Positions 1 to 9,394 of a stretch of DNA of 64,000 nucleotides are shown in pieces. The notes under the pieces were generated by a model. The model saw only the letters and a program-made list of their open reading frames with translations, was not told the origin of the DNA and made no database searches. The DNA is from Torulaspora globosa (lineage: Eukaryota; Ascomycota; Saccharomycetes; Saccharomycetales; Saccharomycetaceae): assembly GCF_014133895.1 (NCBI RefSeq), contig NC_050732.1, forward strand, positions 372,001-436,000, given 5' to 3'. Made by a program: the position numbers and the translations under genes. How positions within the stretch are numbered: the stretch's first letter is position 1; each line of letters starts with the position of its first letter.

Positions 1-870
1 TCTACGGGACTGATTACCACCATTGGAGCAGCTTCGTTGACTTCGGATCGGAAGAACCCGCTGCTCTATAACTTGCTCACCGACAGATCGCTGATTTCAT
101 CATCATTACCACGGTTCAAAAACAATCCCAGCTACAGCGACGATGGCCATTGCTGGTACGAAATTTCAAATGAATCACAGGAGGGTGACGACGCTACCCC
201 CAGGGAAAAGAATCAGGAAGATGCTGTACTTGTCACGACGGTGTTCAAGAAGGGTGTTCATATCAAAACGTTCTCTTATGATACTCTGACACAGTTCAAC
301 AGCGTAGGCCTGCCGAATAAATTCTACAAAAAGAGCGAACCTGCCGACCAACACTGCGATGAGGGATTGAAAGTGAATGTTACCAAGCTTAAACAAATAT
401 TGGACCAGAGCTTTGGTCGCTCACTAGACCTGGAACATTATTTGAACCGTATCAATGGCCGAATAGCATCTATAATTGTGATCGGTGATTACGAGGGAAT
501 TGCTATTTTGACAAATGAGGGACCACCAGACAATTCTTTTGTGTATCTAGACAAATTTGCCGTCTTGCCACATTTGAAAGGCTCGCTTGGGATATCGGAT
601 ATTATATTCAATTTGATGTTCAAATACTTCCCTAAGGAACTACTGTGGAGAAGCAGGAGCGATAATATAGTCAACAAGTGGTACTTTCAAAGGAGCGTAG
701 GCGTTCTTGATCTCTCCATCGATCTGTCCAATGGCAATAGAAAGAAAAGTCAATTTAAACTGTTCTATCACGGAGATCCTGGCGCAAATGAGGATCCTTT
801 CCAAAATAAAGACAGGCTGATAGAGTATGCGACGTACATTCGTGACATCAGTCCTAGCTGGGCTAAGTAA
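1..870 (+). CDS. ARG2: N-acetylglutamate synthase, C-terminal part (5' truncated by window edge)
   Basis: This frame is open from the first base and ends at 870, leaving 289 residues of the C-terminal half. The family makes N-acetylglutamate from acetyl-CoA and glutamate, the first step of mitochondrial arginine (ornithine) synthesis; S. cerevisiae Arg2 is about 574 residues. The visible part is the GNAT-type acetyltransferase domain. It includes the conserved stretch around [16 protein letters not shown] and the [14 protein letters not shown] block that forms the acetyl-CoA and glutamate site. No start codon is in the window; the TTG at 37 is internal. It converges on the AMP-deaminase-like gene with 65 bp between stops, the same neighbour as in S. 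cerevisiae (YJL071W-YJL070C). Identification is confident from sequence and synteny. Confidence 0.93.
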   Translation, partial: STGLITTIGAASLTSDRKNPLLYNLLTDRSLISSSLPRFKNNPSYSDDGHCWYEISNESQEGDDATPREKNQEDAVLVTTVFKKGVHIKTFSYDTLTQFNSVGLPNKFYKKSEPADQHCDEGLKVNVTKLKQILDQSFGRSLDLEHYLNRINGRIASIIVIGDYEGIAILTNEGPPDNSFVYLDKFAVLPHLKGSLGISDIIFNLMFKYFPKELLWRSRSDNIVNKWYFQRSVGVLDLSIDLSNGNRKKSQFKLFYHGDPGANEDPFQNKDRLIEYATYIRDISPSWAK

Positions 871-935
871 ACATTGGCAGTCGCTTTAAAACTTCTTGCA
901 TATCCATATTTATTCTGTTTAACAACAGCGGTCAA

Positions 936-3446
936 CTACTGACCTAATTGCTCCCTTATGAAGGCCCATTCCTGATTCCAAGTCTCCCTTCTGTAGTTTC
1001 GCCGTATATTTGGAACATTGTGTCTAGCGGACGTATCAACTTCTCTGTCATACCATTTGTTTACGTATCCCACGTTGTCTACCTGAAATGGTGTCCTCCT
1101 CCTAACACCGACACCAATCCAATGAGCCTTGTAAAAGCCTTCATAGCTGCTGCATAGCACACTTGTCCGGGACAGCTCGCAGAGATCTGCAGCATTCAGC
1201 AAATATATGCTTGCTGCGACACTATACTCTTCAATCATCGGCTCCATCGTGTATGAACTGTTGAATAGAACCGATTTAGAGGATAACGAGACCTTCATAC
1301 CCATTTTGAACATATTCATGAATGGGTTCGTAGTGTAGGTCGATTGCTCTTCCTTTGTGATATCCCTCGTAGCTTTCTTATGCGTATCTCCAAGAAGGGT
1401 GAAGACTTCTTCTTGTGAGGTTTGAGAAGCTACACTGGATACTGAAGAAAGAGGCGAAGCGATGACTGGGATCTGACATAGATAGAACAGATAAGTTATG
1501 AGCGGGGTACTGTCACAGATCGCCTCGGCCTGCAAGAGTCCAGCGTCACATAGCATGAAGTTGCAAATCAGAGATTCGAATTGATCAGTAAAATTTAGGT
1601 CAGATCCTGCTTGAGATGTTCGATTCAGTAAAGTGGAGCAATCGTTTCTAAGGCAAATAGTGCTTAGATTTTTTTTGTACCGCATAGAGTTCAATCTGGC
1701 CAATTGGGCAAAAATATAGTACATGTAGTAACTGATCGGGGGATTATCACCTTTAGCTGACCAATCTCGAGGCACTGCGTTGATGTCCGCAAAATCTTGC
1801 CATAGATAGTCATCCGTGGAACTAACCACCAAGTCAAGGCAGCCAACATTCATCAGAAAGAAATCTAGCCCAATGTTGTTACCTTTCTCATTTTCAAATA
1901 GTGGATCAAAGATCAAATCGAGGTAGTCTTGGAAGTTCCCGACCCTCTCTAGATGGAAAAGTTTGGTAAAGACCCTCGACAACCGAACGTTCCAACGAAT
2001 ATTATGAGAAACTAACTTCCACTTGATAATCCATCTTGAGAATTTTTCCCACCAGGAACCCTCATTAGGATGATAAAACTGAAAATCGACGGATATTTGA
2101 GCAAGCTGATACTTAGATTTCTCCAAAGTGTGAACACAATAAAGGATAAAGATTTCAGCCAAATACTCTCCATCTAAATAGTTGTCAAATTCCAAGAAGA
2201 TCTTGGCCAGTAAATAGAAACGTAACTCCTTACCGGTTAACACCTTTTCAGCATCAGCCGAAGGAATCAAATGTGAAGTTATCAGGTAAACGTTTCTATA
2301 CCATTTCAAAAACTCATCGTCTATAACCTTGAGCCCGATGGCCATAGGATCTCCAGGCCCCGAACCATATTCGAAAACTTGAGAGAGCGTCAGCTTCTCA
2401 CCTCTGTAAGTCTTATGCACCACGCGGTGAGGCTCCACGTTTAGTTTCTCCCAGATAAACTCACTCAGTTGACGCTGCGTCGCACAACCGCTCAGTAAAT
2501 AGTCTCGGTCAACCTTTCTCGAATTGTAAAAGTCTCGTAGAGGAACTCTTTTGTTTTCTAAAATTTCTGCCTTGCAGTTCAAATGTTGGAAAAGATCAAA
2601 CTTATTCACCAGATACTTAATTCGTTTCTGGGCGATCTCAGATAACGGTGAGCACCGTGCAATTTCAGCCAATGTTAGAAAATCGTCCCTGAACTCCTGA
2701 AACGTTGGAAGGTTACTATAATCAAGTGCAGTCACTCGACGACGATACTTTCGCTTATGGGCTTCAAACTTTTCCTTGAAATGATCCAGTTCGAAGAGTT
2801 CTCCGGTGTAATGCACTCTACCCAGCCGCTTGGGAACTCCAAGTTCTTCCTGCCTCATGTACTGATCTTCTGTGGGAGACGGGAAATAGTATCCCGGCTT
2901 AACTGGGCCACCAACTTGCTCATCATCGGAGCTATCCGGTTGATTTTCGTTAAGTCGCTTGTCCTTATCAAACTTCCAAAACTTAGGCAAGGGTTTTGGA
3001 TATAGAAACATCTTATCAAGGTCATACTTGATATTTGACACAGAATCCTGCGTGGAAGCCAATATGTACTTGACTCTTATCTCTGTGAGAGCTTCAAACG
3101 ACTCTTTTCCATCAATGGCATCACTCAAATATAAAGTGGAGCAATCGCTCGGTATTGGCTGGCTCGAGTGACTCCCATGTTTGGCGTAATCTTCCATTAC
3201 CATGCTATGCTTCTCTTCTTGCTCTTCTGGATCGAGATACATCGGAGAGCCCAACAACATTTGCTTATCAAAGCTCGTCGACAGAGGCATCATATCTAGG
3301 TCATCAATTGACAGCTCCTCCGGTTTATACGGGATCTTCAGCCTATTCTTTTCGATGACCTCTTTCAAGGCGCTGTTAGCAGACTTCTGATGAACCTCTT
3401 CATAGTTGTCAAACAGTAAAGATGGTCTTCGTTCACCTATCGTCAT
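936..3446 (-). CDS. AMP-deaminase-like pseudoenzyme (YJL070C/YBR284W family)
   Basis: This 836-residue protein belongs to the metallo-dependent hydrolase superfamily and aligns along its length with AMP deaminases. It is the single pre-duplication counterpart of S. cerevisiae YJL070C and YBR284W, whose function is unknown. The first ATG is at 3446; two further open codons upstream carry no ATG. The strand where AMP deaminases carry the zinc-binding His-x-His reads KVDRDYLLSG here (about residues 311-320), so both histidines are missing. The late SLSTDDPL metal-binding motif reads SLSSKSVLF, so its aspartates are missing too. The flanking framework (EEYSVAAS, RTSVLCSS, HWIGVG) is kept. I infer a folded but catalytically dead protein, perhaps structural or regulatory. 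Confidence 0.88.
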   Translation of the reverse strand: MTIGERRPSLLFDNYEEVHQKSANSALKEVIEKNRLKIPYKPEELSIDDLDMMPLSTSFDKQMLLGSPMYLDPEEQEEKHSMVMEDYAKHGSHSSQPIPSDCSTLYLSDAIDGKESFEALTEIRVKYILASTQDSVSNIKYDLDKMFLYPKPLPKFWKFDKDKRLNENQPDSSDDEQVGGPVKPGYYFPSPTEDQYMRQEELGVPKRLGRVHYTGELFELDHFKEKFEAHKRKYRRRVTALDYSNLPTFQEFRDDFLTLAEIARCSPLSEIAQKRIKYLVNKFDLFQHLNCKAEILENKRVPLRDFYNSRKVDRDYLLSGCATQRQLSEFIWEKLNVEPHRVVHKTYRGEKLTLSQVFEYGSGPGDPMAIGLKVIDDEFLKWYRNVYLITSHLIPSADAEKVLTGKELRFYLLAKIFLEFDNYLDGEYLAEIFILYCVHTLEKSKYQLAQISVDFQFYHPNEGSWWEKFSRWIIKWKLVSHNIRWNVRLSRVFTKLFHLERVGNFQDYLDLIFDPLFENEKGNNIGLDFFLMNVGCLDLVVSSTDDYLWQDFADINAVPRDWSAKGDNPPISYYMYYIFAQLARLNSMRYKKNLSTICLRNDCSTLLNRTSQAGSDLNFTDQFESLICNFMLCDAGLLQAEAICDSTPLITYLFYLCQIPVIASPLSSVSSVASQTSQEEVFTLLGDTHKKATRDITKEEQSTYTTNPFMNMFKMGMKVSLSSKSVLFNSSYTMEPMIEEYSVAASIYLLNAADLCELSRTSVLCSSYEGFYKAHWIGVGVRRRTPFQVDNVGYVNKWYDREVDTSARHNVPNIRRNYRRETWNQEWAFIREQLGQ

Positions 3447-4167
3447 CAGCACAGTATAAGCAATGAATAATCTACTTATGTGTTCTCAGCCTCTTTCAGG
3501 AAGAGTTCAATTGCAATAGGGAAGAACTTTGATGAACTTCGGCTTCCCTTTAACCTTGATCCAGTGGCATAAAAATCCCACAAAACACACTTAATGCCAA
3601 GCCATCATACTTATGCTGTCAATGCGGGTCCTATTGCCGAATGACCTTTGTGGTTTGACGGGCAATGTTGCTGGGAATAACTAATGTTACATGCGCTATA
3701 CGGAGCCACCTTGATTCGCGTGTTGGACTGCAGAGGATCAGAACAAAGAAGCTCAGCAGTTGACCCTGTCGCTAGCAACAAAATCTGGGTTTCAAGGTTT
3801 CCAGACCATTGAACTGATTGAGCTCAAATGGGTCGTATCCTCAAGCATATTTTGCGAGTCAGTGAAAGAACTCTCGATCTGTGTTTATTCTTTGGTTCAA
3901 CCGATTCTGAAGCTTCAATCATTACTTCTAGGCCAATATCTGTCTGGGAATGCGATTAACAAAGCAGTTGTCGTAACATTAGAATTCTAAAGCTTGGAAC
4001 CGCTAATGCGAGCAGCTCAACAGTTTGCATACATCCCACTTAAGCGTATTGAGCGTATGGTTGCGTAAACCGAATCCAAGATGCGAATACTATATAATTA
4101 TGTAGGAGTATCAATTTTGCAAATGCCGTATTAGGAGTATTTTTTGTTTTCTTTGTCAACTTTCGGA
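3447..4167. other. Intergenic region upstream of the YJL070C-like gene and tRNA-Cys
   Basis: About 720 bp separates the start of the AMP-deaminase-like gene from tRNA-Cys. It holds the promoter of the former. The only open frame, 76 codons at 3760-3990, shows no recognisable protein features. I looked for long terminal repeats, common beside yeast tRNA genes, and saw no clear LTR ends or target-site duplication. Confidence 0.5.
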
Positions 4168-4239
4168 GCTCGTATGGCGCAGTGGTAGCGCAGCAGATTG
4201 CAAATCTGTTGGTCCTTAGTTCGAACCTGAGTGCGAGCT
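4168..4239 (+). tRNA. tRNA-Cys (GCA anticodon)
   Basis: This 72-nt gene folds as a standard cloverleaf. The acceptor strands GCTCGTA and TGCGAGC pair over seven positions, one of them G-U, and the discriminator is T, as usual for tRNA-Cys. The D-arm A box reads TGGCGCAGTGG. The anticodon loop reads TTGCAAA with anticodon GCA. The T arm contains GTTCGAACC (B box). There is no intron. A run of eight T residues follows at 4246-4253. Confidence 0.96.
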
Positions 4240-4553
4240 ATTTAATTTTTTTTATCTCCAGCAAATAGAACTGGCCAAGAGGGAGCCTCCTGGCAGGACT
4301 AGAACTCAAAAACAGATACAAACGGGCCTTTAGGCTGCTCAATAGCCAGATTGGCCTAACCTTTGGCACTAATTGACAGTTTAATCTTGAAAAAATTGAG
4401 ACGTATATGGTGATTTGACAAATTTACACCTTAGGCGCAGTGAGTTCGACGAGTTAACACAGACAAGCGATAAGTGAGGTGGTTCCAAGGAACTTAATGG
4501 TCGACAATTGATTGATTACCATTCCCTGCTTTTCATCGCGGAATTGGGACATC
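4240..4553. other. Intergenic region between tRNA-Cys and SSH1
   Basis: This region holds the Pol III terminator and the SSH1 promoter. Around 4290-4310 the minus strand has a weak resemblance to a tRNA B box, but the flanking T stem does not pair. I see no gene here. Confidence 0.5.
4246..4253 (+). terminator. RNA polymerase III terminator of tRNA-Cys
   Basis: Eight consecutive T residues begin 7 nt after the mature 3' end of tRNA-Cys. A T-run of this length is the normal Pol III stop signal in yeast. Confidence 0.85.
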
Positions 4554-6104
4554 ATGGCAGGCTGTAAGTGCTTTTTGAAGCTTACTATAACCCTATCTCT
4601 TCGTCTACTAACGACTATATTACCTTTCACTATTTGAAAAATAGATCGATTAGTGGATATTGCTAAACCATTCCTTCCTATCTTACCAGAAATAGAAATT
4701 TCTTACGAGAAGGTTCCTTTTGATGATAAAATTGTTTACACAATCTGTTCAGGTTTGATCTATCTGTTCGGCCAGTTCCCATTGGCGGCCATTTCTAAGG
4801 ACGAGGTGCGAGTTCAAGACCCTCTTTATTTCCTACGTGGCGTTTTTGGCGCTGAGCCAAGAACCCTTATGGAATTTGGTCTGTTCCCCATCATCTCCAG
4901 TGGTCTGATCTTACAATTGCTTGCTGGTATGAAGTTTATTTCAGTCAATTTCAAGTTGCAGCAGGATCGTGAATTATTCCAGAGTTTGACCAAGCTCTTT
5001 GCTCTTTTGCAGTATTTTGTGTTGGCTAACATATTTATCTTCTCGGGGTACTATGGTGAGAACCTAAGCATCGTTCAAATTGGGCTTCTTAACTTGCAGT
5101 TAGTCGGTGCTGGCTTCTTTGCTATTCTGGTATCTGAAATTGTAGACAAGGGTTTCGGATTTGCTTCAGGTACGATGACTATCAACACCATTGTCATCGC
5201 AACTAACCTTATCGCGGACACTTTTGGTGTTTCGCAAGTTACCGTTGACGCCGACGGTCACAAGGAGGCTCAAGGTTCGGTTATCAATTTGCTCCAAGGC
5301 ATGAGATCGAAGCACAAAACCTTCCTTGGTGGTCTGGTCTCGGCATTCAACAGAGACTACCTGCCTAACCTGAGTATGACGTTGATCGTACTTGGTATTG
5401 GTGCCACAGTTTGCTACTTACAAAGTTTCAGGCTGGAGCTTCCAATCAGATCCACTAAGGCTCGTGGTATGAACAATGTTTATCCGATTCGCTTGTTGCA
5501 CATCGGTGGCCTATCGGTTACCTTCTCGTACGTTCTGCTCACAATCATCCATTTGCTTGCCTTCGTCTTGATCCAGTTGGTTGCCAGGAACGATCCAACC
5601 AGCATCATCTGCAAGGTGTTGGGACACTATGAGACCGTTAACAATCTACTGTACGTTCCAAGCTTCCCACTGTCACTTTTGACTCCACCAAGATCATTTT
5701 TCAGTGGTTTATTCCAGCAGCCTTTGACTTTCGCTGTATACAGCGGCTTCATGCTCTTCACTGGTATCTGGTTTGCCGATCAATGGCAAGCAATGTCCGG
5801 AACTTCAGCCCGCGATATCGCTGCCCAGTTCAAGGAGCAGGGCATCACATTGACTGGTCGCAGAGAACAAAGTGTTGCCAAGGAATTAGAGAAGGTTGTT
5901 CCAGTCGCTTCTACTACAGGTGCAACGCTGCTAGCTCTAGTCACCATTGTGGGTGAATTCTTAGGCTTAAAGGGCAAGGCTGCTGGTATGGTAGTGGGTG
6001 TGGCTACTGGATTCTCTTTACTTGAATTGATCTCTCTGGACTACCAGCAAAGTGGTGGCCAGAGTGCTTTGGCGCAAGTGCTTGGCGCTCCCGGTCGCTT
6101 TTAA
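4554..6104 (+). CDS. SSH1: Ssh1, Sec61-like translocon subunit, with one intron
   Basis: This encodes the pore subunit of the second, Sec61-related ER translocon (the Ssh1 complex), which serves co-translational import. Exon 1 is 4554-4563 and exon 2 is 4645-6104; splicing gives 489 residues against 490 in S. cerevisiae. The joined N-terminus reads MAGYRLVDIAKP, matching the family. Without splicing the frame of exon 2 has no nearby ATG (only GTG at 4653). The protein is a SecY/Sec61-fold multi-span membrane protein with the conserved QDRELFQSLTK and RLELPIRST loops. It resembles Ssh1 (VSEIVDKGFGFASG, ending LAQVLGAPGRF) more than Sec61. It is convergent with MRPL27, as S. cerevisiae YBR283C and YBR282W are. 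Confidence 0.95.
4564..4644 (+). other. SSH1: Spliceosomal intron in SSH1 (81 bp)
   Basis: The 5' splice site is GTAAGT at 4564-4569, the branch point is a perfect TACTAAC at 4606-4612, and the 3' splice site is TAG ending at 4644, 32 nt after the branch point. The intron splits a tyrosine codon (T | AT) ten bases into the reading frame. Splicing restores the N-terminus expected for the family. All three signals are strong, so I am confident although no transcript data were available. Confidence 0.93.
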
Positions 6105-6293
6105 GCTATTGGCATCAGACATTAAATGACTTTGACTCATTTTTGTAATCTAGTTCAGTGCATTCAAGCTAAGTAAATAGTTCAAGGCCGCTTTGCGCCC
6201 AATGTCAGGCTGCTTTGTCCTCCCTGAAACCAATAACCTCGACTGGTCTTACTGAACTGTACAGCTACTTATATACACGCTTGAAGATAGTTC

Positions 6294-6731
6294 TCAACCT
6301 CTCTCAGTATAGCACTTTGGATCAGATGCATCGCTCTGCAGCCTTCCATTTTGAATATACTCTCTCAACTTAGTGAAATAAAGCTTCGAATCGAGACTAC
6401 CCTTACTGAAACCTTTGAATTGATGCTTAAGCTCAGGCACATTATGGCTCACCAAAGGCTTCAAGTCGATATTATAGTTCTTAGGAGTGACAAATGTACG
6501 CACTTTACGCCATTGAATCGTATAACCACCATATCTGGTATGTCTACCGATACCTGACGATCGAGTACCCTTATACATTGTCTTATTTCCTTGCTTCGTT
6601 GTCAGAGCTGTGCGTTTGGTACCAGATTTTGAAGCACCATAAAACAGAGTTCCATCTCTAAACTTCTTCCACGGTCTCGTCAGCAGAGTTATTGGTGACT
6701 CTCTAAAATAATTGACAGCAGTGATCCTCAT
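6294..6731 (-). CDS. MRPL27: Mitochondrial large-subunit ribosomal protein mL41
   Basis: This 145-residue basic protein matches yeast Mrpl27 (mL41, about 146 residues), a component of the mitochondrial 54S subunit. Recognisable blocks are [46 protein letters not shown] and the C-terminal CYTERG. The N-terminus is basic and short of acids, consistent with mitochondrial import. It converges on SSH1 across 189 bp. Upstream on its 5' side is the long region shared with the unrecognised gene at 7590. Confidence 0.93.
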   Translation of the reverse strand: MRITAVNYFRESPITLLTRPWKKFRDGTLFYGASKSGTKRTALTTKQGNKTMYKGTRSSGIGRHTRYGGYTIQWRKVRTFVTPKNYNIDLKPLVSHNVPELKHQFKGFSKGSLDSKLYFTKLREYIQNGRLQSDASDPKCYTERG

Positions 6732-7589
6732 CTCGTAAAAGGAATGTAACCGTTAGCAGATGGTATGCTACTGACTGCCATCAATTATCGATTCAAGTCT
6801 ACTGGTTTAATACTTTCATAACGGCTACAAAGATAGTCTACGTGTGAAGTGATCGTATTAAAGTGTCCCCCAGCGGAATCGAATGGAGCGACAGGTTTGC
6901 TCAAGTGTCAGAATATGATTCCTTGACAGCATCTTTTGGCTAGAATATATCACCAGTTGACAGTTTGCTCCCTCTGATAAAGAATAACAGGGCAAAATGC
7001 AGGTTGAATATTGCTCTTGGTAGGATACAATAATCATCTTCCTACCACTCCTGCCACTACTTTGCTAGAGCGGTGGTCAACAGATATCATCATGACTGGA
7101 ATCCCAATAGTTCCATAAGGGGGGGGGAACAAATTGCCCTATTCTCAGTAGTATTACACGTAGCTGGATGTGCAGAAGCGAGGGTCGTCGATGATCGACT
7201 TTAGCTCTAAAATAGAATCTTTTGATCGGAGAAATCTTCGGCTATAAAAAGACTTGAAGTGTTATAAGGCATCATTTCTCTCGATATTTTCAAAGTGATT
7301 GTTTGATTGTTTCTGCGTCACAATTTCTCTAAAACTAAAGCGAGAAAAAGATCTATTATGTGACAGACGTCTCGATTTACAGCACTGTCGCTGAGTAAAA
7401 ATTCGTATTAAAGGAAGAATAAAGATATCTTAATCGATATATTAAAGCAAGAGAGCCCTTGATTTTAATCTAGGCGTATTCATTTCTCTGACAAGAGTTA
7501 AACTGCTTTGCATATAACAAAAACTTTATTTTTGGTCAAGAAGACTTGTGAGTTCTAATATAATATAAGAAAAATAACCGGGCCAGGCT
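6732..7589. promoter_or_regulatory. Long divergent promoter between MRPL27 and the unrecognised gene at 7590
   Basis: This 858-bp region is one of the longest gene-free stretches in the window. Toward the plus-strand gene there is a TATA box (TATAAAAA, 7243-7250), about 340 bp before its start codon. The presumed leader after it contains just one upstream ATG, at 7358, which is followed directly by a stop codon (ATGTGA). A run of nine G residues lies at 7119-7127, and an imperfectly conserved AT-rich block lies around 7370-7570. The size and structure suggest a regulated gene with a long 5' UTR; this is inference. Confidence 0.55.
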
Positions 7590-9245
7590 ATGCGCCCACA
7601 AGGGACTCAGCAGGCACTATTAGAGAGGCAGGTGAGCGATGATCCAACCTTAACGGCTGAGGTAGACGGTCTCAAAGAGTTAGAAACATTTTTGCATCTC
7701 GAAGACAAGGACACTGTTATGCATTCAATTTTTGATTCACCAGGGCCTTCTTCCGATGTCATCGATCTCTTAGATATCGCTGATGATTCTCCAATTATCA
7801 GGGAGCTCGGCCAACAGGCTGATCTTTGTCCAAATCAAGACAGAGGCTGTCACTATACGGCGACCGCGGGTACAACGCTGGACGATGAAGGAATATTGAC
7901 GAGCGATTTCGAGAACTTCTCATCACCGCCAACTTCTACAAGGGGAAGAAAGCTCAGCTTTGACACGCCCCCGCAAAGAACAGCTCAAACGGTTGTCGAT
8001 TTTGATTTTCTTCAAACAAATCAAACAAACACGCCGTTCTCTGTCTCCAGCACTGGCGCCTTAGAAATGGACGCACAGCGCGCTGACGACGACAGCTTTT
8101 TTGGCGAAATTTGGCAGGAACCGGCGACACAAAAGAATAATAATGATAATTTATACTGTAATAAGCCAAACTTCAAGGTTGGAAAGCCGAAGTGGTATTA
8201 TCATCCAGCTCCAGTGCAAAGCTTCATTTCTAGCAACAGCATGGATCTTAATTATTTATTCCATTGTGAAGATCTGCAATCGATGAATAATGTCATGCCA
8301 TCGTTGAATTCTGCTGGACCAAACTCAGAAGCATTTTATGACAACGCATCAAGAGAGATTGTGGAGCGTCGTCATCAATCACTTCCCAACAATAGGTTCT
8401 CACGACACTTACCAGAGCAAGTTCAAGTTCATACGTCAAAACCGTCCACTGGTCGACCTCGAAAGGAGAAAAGGATCAAATGTTTAAAGAGGGATTCAAC
8501 AGTGACATTAGAACAAAAGCTTGATTATTTCAGGCTAGTAATGGAGGATGCAAGAAACAATGGAATTCCGGGAATTTTCTTAAGAGATCATGCTGCGAGT
8601 GAACTTTCGTTGGAAAAGCAAGAACATTGTGCGCTTGAGCTTGTGCTCCCAAATTTCCACTTAATTGCGAAACATCTCGATACAATGATATCAACTAGAA
8701 AGAGCAGTTTCCGAACAATCTGGAGAGTCACCAGAGAGCAGTTTGATAACAAGGTGTGCTTGAACTTCTATTTATCGGATGAGGTGAGACCCGTGGCGAA
8801 GGATGACATAGAAATTAGCGTCTTTGTCCTCATAGTACCTGGTCATTCAACAAAATACTTGGTTACCAGTTGCCAATATTTGGAGCTGGTAAATTTCGTT
8901 CTCGGAAAGAATTACAACCATTTGATCAACGATAATTTAGCAGAAACAACAGTTGGTTCGGATGGCAAAATGATATCTACACAAAAACATCACGCATCCA
9001 GAGTGAGATCTCACGTCAAAAAATTCTTGCGACGCCATGTTGTAAAGGACTTGAGAAAATACACGGATCTCGACCGCAGCGATGCCAGAGAATTTGAATA
9101 CAGAATGGCTTTGCACAACTTGGTTCTGCAATGTTACCAAAAGAAGCCGTTCGAAAGTAAAGTTTCAATTGCCTTGATGGAATTAGAAAATGTTGAGAAA
9201 GCGCTGCTCAAGCAAGCTGAGTTTTTCACATTCAAGAAAGTTTAA
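7590..9245 (+). CDS. Unrecognised protein, candidate nuclear regulator
   Basis: I do not recognise this 551-residue protein. Residues 1-285 look disordered and rich in D, S, P, N and Q, with acidic clusters (for example around DVIDLLDIADDSP). Residues 288-295 (GRPRKEKR) form an AT-hook-like or nuclear-localisation basic patch. Residues 305-551 look globular, with mixed helices and strands, several Trp, Cys and Phe residues, and no zinc-finger, homeodomain or Zn2Cys6 pattern. The arrangement (acidic disordered half, basic patch, folded C-terminus, long regulated promoter) suggests a transcriptional regulator, but nothing proves it. It sits between MRPL27 and UTP18, where S. cerevisiae has no equivalent gene in either sister block as far as I recall. 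The start is the first ATG after a 229-nt stretch with no other ATG. Confidence 0.8.
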   Translation: MRPQGTQQALLERQVSDDPTLTAEVDGLKELETFLHLEDKDTVMHSIFDSPGPSSDVIDLLDIADDSPIIRELGQQADLCPNQDRGCHYTATAGTTLDDEGILTSDFENFSSPPTSTRGRKLSFDTPPQRTAQTVVDFDFLQTNQTNTPFSVSSTGALEMDAQRADDDSFFGEIWQEPATQKNNNDNLYCNKPNFKVGKPKWYYHPAPVQSFISSNSMDLNYLFHCEDLQSMNNVMPSLNSAGPNSEAFYDNASREIVERRHQSLPNNRFSRHLPEQVQVHTSKPSTGRPRKEKRIKCLKRDSTVTLEQKLDYFRLVMEDARNNGIPGIFLRDHAASELSLEKQEHCALELVLPNFHLIAKHLDTMISTRKSSFRTIWRVTREQFDNKVCLNFYLSDEVRPVAKDDIEISVFVLIVPGHSTKYLVTSCQYLELVNFVLGKNYNHLINDNLAETTVGSDGKMISTQKHHASRVRSHVKKFLRRHVVKDLRKYTDLDRSDAREFEYRMALHNLVLQCYQKKPFESKVSIALMELENVEKALLKQAEFFTFKKV

Positions 9246-9394
9246 TAGACACTTCCAAACAGTCGCATATGCTCGATTGTTCCATTTAATGGTTATAAAA
9301 GGATGACGATTGATTGATGAATGCTCGCAAAGTATCTTTATGCTCGTGGGTGCATTTTCTGCATTCATATCAGTTACCTATATGTAATATTCTT

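Noticed and set aside
3760..3990. 76-codon open frame upstream of tRNA-Cys
   Set aside because: It is short, lacks recognisable features and stands in a promoter region; there is no evidence that it is a gene.
4261..4380. Minus-strand stretch with a tRNA B-box-like GAGTTCTAGTCC
   Set aside because: The T stem does not pair and no acceptor or D arm can be folded, so it is not a tRNA or a clear tRNA pseudogene.
6133..6139. TGACTCA Gcn4-type site
   Set aside because: It lies between the 3' ends of the convergent genes SSH1 and MRPL27, where it has no promoter to act on.
7119..7127. Run of nine G residues in the promoter of the unrecognised gene
   Set aside because: A single homopolymer run is not a G-quadruplex and may be a sequencing-length ambiguity; it contains AGGGG but this alone does not support a stress-response element.
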